Shown: in pieces, positions 53,800-55,749 of the stretch
Position numbering within the stretch: position 1 is the stretch's first letter
How the letters are laid out: the number at the start of each line of letters is the position of its first letter
Origin: Parendozoicomonas sp. Alg238-R29
GTDB taxonomy: Bacteria > Pseudomonadota > Gammaproteobacteria > Pseudomonadales > Endozoicomonadaceae
DNA: 55,749 nt
NCBI RefSeq assembly: GCF_947331445.1
Contig: NZ_CAMZOG010000024.1
Location: 1-55,749 of the forward strand
Reading direction: 5' to 3'
Notes under the pieces: generated by a model
What the model saw: the letters and a program-made list of their open reading frames with translations, nothing else
Told to the model about the DNA's origin: nothing
Database searches by the model: none
Position numbers and translations under genes: made by a program

Positions 53800-55605
53800 T
53801 TAATGACGACCGGGATACATCGCTTCAATCTCTTTGCGGAAACGCTCCATAATCACCTTTCTGCGTAATTTCAGAGTTGGTGTCATTTCGCCTTTTTCCA
53901 GAGAGAACTCACGGTTCAACAACGTGAACTTTTTAACCTGCTCAAAACGAGCCAGCTCGCTTTGCAACTGCTCAAGTCGTTTATGGAACATCTCCTGAAT
54001 ATCGCTGTGACGCAGAAGCTCCATACGGTTTTCAAACTTTACGCCAATAGAGTGAGCATACTCTTCCAGAGCTTCAAAAGCTGGAACAATCAAGGCAGAC
54101 ACATATTTGCGGGCATCGGCAATAACCGCCACCTGCTCAACAAAATGATCCCGTACCAGAGCACCTTCTACAACCTGGGGCGCAATGTATTTACCACCAG
54201 AGGTTTTCATCAGATCTTTCAAACGTTCGGTCATTACCACATTACCGGCTTCATCAATGTAGCCAGCGTCACCAGTCCGGAACCAACCATCTTTAGTAAA
54301 GGCTTCAGCCGTAGCTTCCGGCTTGTTGTAGTAACCGCGCATGACAGTATCTGATTTTATCTGTATTTCATTTTCTTCACCGATACGCATTTCAACACCA
54401 AGAAGTGGCTGCCCTGTTGTTCCAAACTTAAAGCCAGAATCTTCGTAACAGGAAACAGTAGCCGTGGTTTCACTCAGGCCGTAACCAATTTTGATGTGAA
54501 TACCGATACTCTGGAAAAACAGATTAATATCGTCAGCTAGTCGTGCGCCACCACATGGGAAATAGCGTATCCGCCCACCCATTGCTGCACGGAGTTTGGA
54601 ATAAACCAGTTTTTCACCAATAGCACAGGAAAACTTTAGCAATGGCCCAGCTGTTTTCCCCTGTTGCTCCAGAAGAAAACGTTTCTCTGCACAGCCAACG
54701 GCCCACTTGAAAAGCTTCTTCTTTCCGCTAGGCGCTGTTTCAACCTTCGCAAAAATAGCTGTGTGCATTTTCTCGTAGAGTCGGGGAACGGCACACATAA
54801 CCGTTGGGCGAACACTGCTCATAACATTTTTAATGTCAGTTTGATCGCGCATATAAATGTTCTTCGCACCACGGTAGAGAACGTAGTAAGTCCATGCCCG
54901 TTCAAACACATGGCTCAGAGGCAGAAAACAAATCGAGACGTCATCTTCCGTCAGTGTTAAACGACTGTCGTGAGACTTGAAGCCTGCTGCTATATTGGTG
55001 TAATCCAGCATAACTCCTTTAGGTTCGCCGGTTGTACCGGAGGTATAAATCAGTGTCAGGAGATCATCCATACACATACCTTCCAAACGGCTTTGCAGTT
55101 CGGCTCTCTCGGCACGGTCTCCATGGGCGTTGACAAACGCCTGCATGTGGCAGGCTTTTTCAGAAGAACGCAGGTCAATGCTGGCATCCATGGCAATGAT
55201 GCGTTCCAGCTCTGGATTATCAGCACTGATTCCCAAAGCCGCATCAAACTGTTCCTGTTCGCCCACAAACAAAATACGGGCACCAGCGTCTTTGATAATG
55301 TACGCCGCCTGTTTGGCCGTGTTGGTTGGGTAAATGGGAACAGAAACTCCGCGGCACCACAGGGTAGCAAGGTCGGCAACTGTCCACTCTGGCATATTGC
55401 GGGAGAAAATGGCGACTTTCCCCTGAACGTCCAGGCCTGCAGCAATCAAGGCAAGGGCGAGTTCTTCGACTTGCACTCCGAGTTCAGCCCAGCTGATATC
55501 CTGCCCATCACTGCTGTTTGCATAACAAAGAGCAGGACGATTCTGATACTTGCTGATACGCTCACGCAGCAGGCTGACAAGGTGATAACTGGAAAGTTGA
55601 AACAT
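53800..55605 (-). CDS. long-chain acyl-CoA synthetase (AMP-forming)
   Basis: This 601-aa enzyme of the long-chain AMP-binding family (FAA1-like) activates fatty acids to acyl-CoA through an acyl-adenylate. Visible motifs are the P-loop-like LIYTSGTTGEPKGVM, IKIGYGLSETTATVSC, the ATP/AMP motif WFRTGDAGYIDEAGNVVMTER and the C-terminal hinge LKDLMKTSGGKYIAPQ with the catalytic Lys region. I start at ATG 55605 (MFQLSSYHLV), where the recognisable sequence begins; the frame opens up to 55722, but that part has no family similarity. The expected promoter would lie toward the end of the window. Confidence 0.93.
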   Translation of the reverse strand: MFQLSSYHLVSLLRERISKYQNRPALCYANSSDGQDISWAELGVQVEELALALIAAGLDVQGKVAIFSRNMPEWTVADLATLWCRGVSVPIYPTNTAKQAAYIIKDAGARILFVGEQEQFDAALGISADNPELERIIAMDASIDLRSSEKACHMQAFVNAHGDRAERAELQSRLEGMCMDDLLTLIYTSGTTGEPKGVMLDYTNIAAGFKSHDSRLTLTEDDVSICFLPLSHVFERAWTYYVLYRGAKNIYMRDQTDIKNVMSSVRPTVMCAVPRLYEKMHTAIFAKVETAPSGKKKLFKWAVGCAEKRFLLEQQGKTAGPLLKFSCAIGEKLVYSKLRAAMGGRIRYFPCGGARLADDINLFFQSIGIHIKIGYGLSETTATVSCYEDSGFKFGTTGQPLLGVEMRIGEENEIQIKSDTVMRGYYNKPEATAEAFTKDGWFRTGDAGYIDEAGNVVMTERLKDLMKTSGGKYIAPQVVEGALVRDHFVEQVAVIADARKYVSALIVPAFEALEEYAHSIGVKFENRMELLRHSDIQEMFHKRLEQLQSELARFEQVKKFTLLNREFSLEKGEMTPTLKLRRKVIMERFRKEIEAMYPGRH

Positions 55606-55739
55606 AAAGCAGGCGCTTGTTACTTCTGGCCAAAATGTAGGAGGAGTCTCTATTGGAGAGAACCAGTGGTCAATACGGTATGTCACCTGTTGGAACAAAA
55701 AGAAACAGTTGGAGTCTAGCATTGACAGAACTATCCTCA

Positions 55740-55749
55740 GGGGGGGGGG
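55740..55749. other. run of ten G at the window end
   Basis: The window ends in an uninterrupted run of ten G, a pattern typical of sequencing or assembly artefacts rather than genomic DNA. It makes the last bases unreliable. Confidence 0.7.

Noticed and set aside
54970-55719. 249-aa plus-strand open frame
   Set aside because: Opposite the acyl-CoA synthetase, whose ATP-binding motifs are intact.

Overview
The window reads as a piece of a gammaproteobacterial chromosome, probably from a marine, host-associated member of the Oceanospirillales such as Endozoicomonas or a relative. That genus-level guess is inference. It rests on a backbone collinear with Pseudomonas-type genomes (maf-rng-yhdP-nitrilase-tldD, rpoN-hpf-ptsN-rapZ-ptsO, kdsD-lpt, mla-ibaG-murA-hisGD, algW-nif3-cysDN), on moderate GC content by eye, on IS debris, and on a YopJ-type effector gene. 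The sequence begins inside an IS4-family transposase and ends in a run of ten G, so it may be one whole assembly contig.

Layout. 1-2204: 3' end of an IS4-family transposase, then an unrecognised 547-aa protein. 2302-10872: mreC (apparent ATT start, no mreB in front of it), mreD, maf, rng, yhdP and a nitrilase-family amidohydrolase: cell shape, nucleotide housecleaning, RNA processing and envelope lipid homeostasis. 10873-17665: a relic of a DsbA/HCCA-isomerase-like gene, tldD, darP on the other strand, pmbA, an orphan peptide-binding protein, and mgtE converging on it. 17713-25625, all minus strand: yrbG, kdsD, lptC, lptA, lptB, rpoN, hpf, ptsN, rapZ and ptsO, covering LPS sugar supply and transport, sigma-54 and the nitrogen PTS. 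kdsC is missing from its usual place. 25782-27539: a second unrecognised protein (585 aa, coiled coils, hydrophobic segment). 27711-34676: mlaFEDCB, ibaG, murA, hisG, hisD: outer-membrane lipid asymmetry, peptidoglycan precursor and histidine synthesis. hisC is missing from its usual place. 34722-39920: a DegS/AlgW protease, a Nif3-like protein, cysD and cysN. 40323-42676: kbl and tdh, threonine catabolism.

42850-46702 is the most accessory-looking stretch: a decayed IS1595-type transposase, an amidase gene broken at a G8 tract, and a 462-aa protein with the His/Glu/Cys triad and C-terminal signature of YopJ-family serine/threonine acetyltransferases, which are type III effectors. 46807 to the end: a saccharopine-dehydrogenase-like reductase, pyrC, rnt, an NhaC-like antiporter, a PIN-PhoH ATPase and a long-chain acyl-CoA synthetase.

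The genes mostly serve envelope biogenesis (mre, lpt, mla, murA, degS, yhdP) and core metabolism. The novel content is three proteins with effector-like or orphan character set between conserved blocks, and a recurring pattern of short tandem duplications in or near 5' ends of genes (maf, nitrilase, nif3, pyrC). I saw no tRNA, rRNA or CRISPR.
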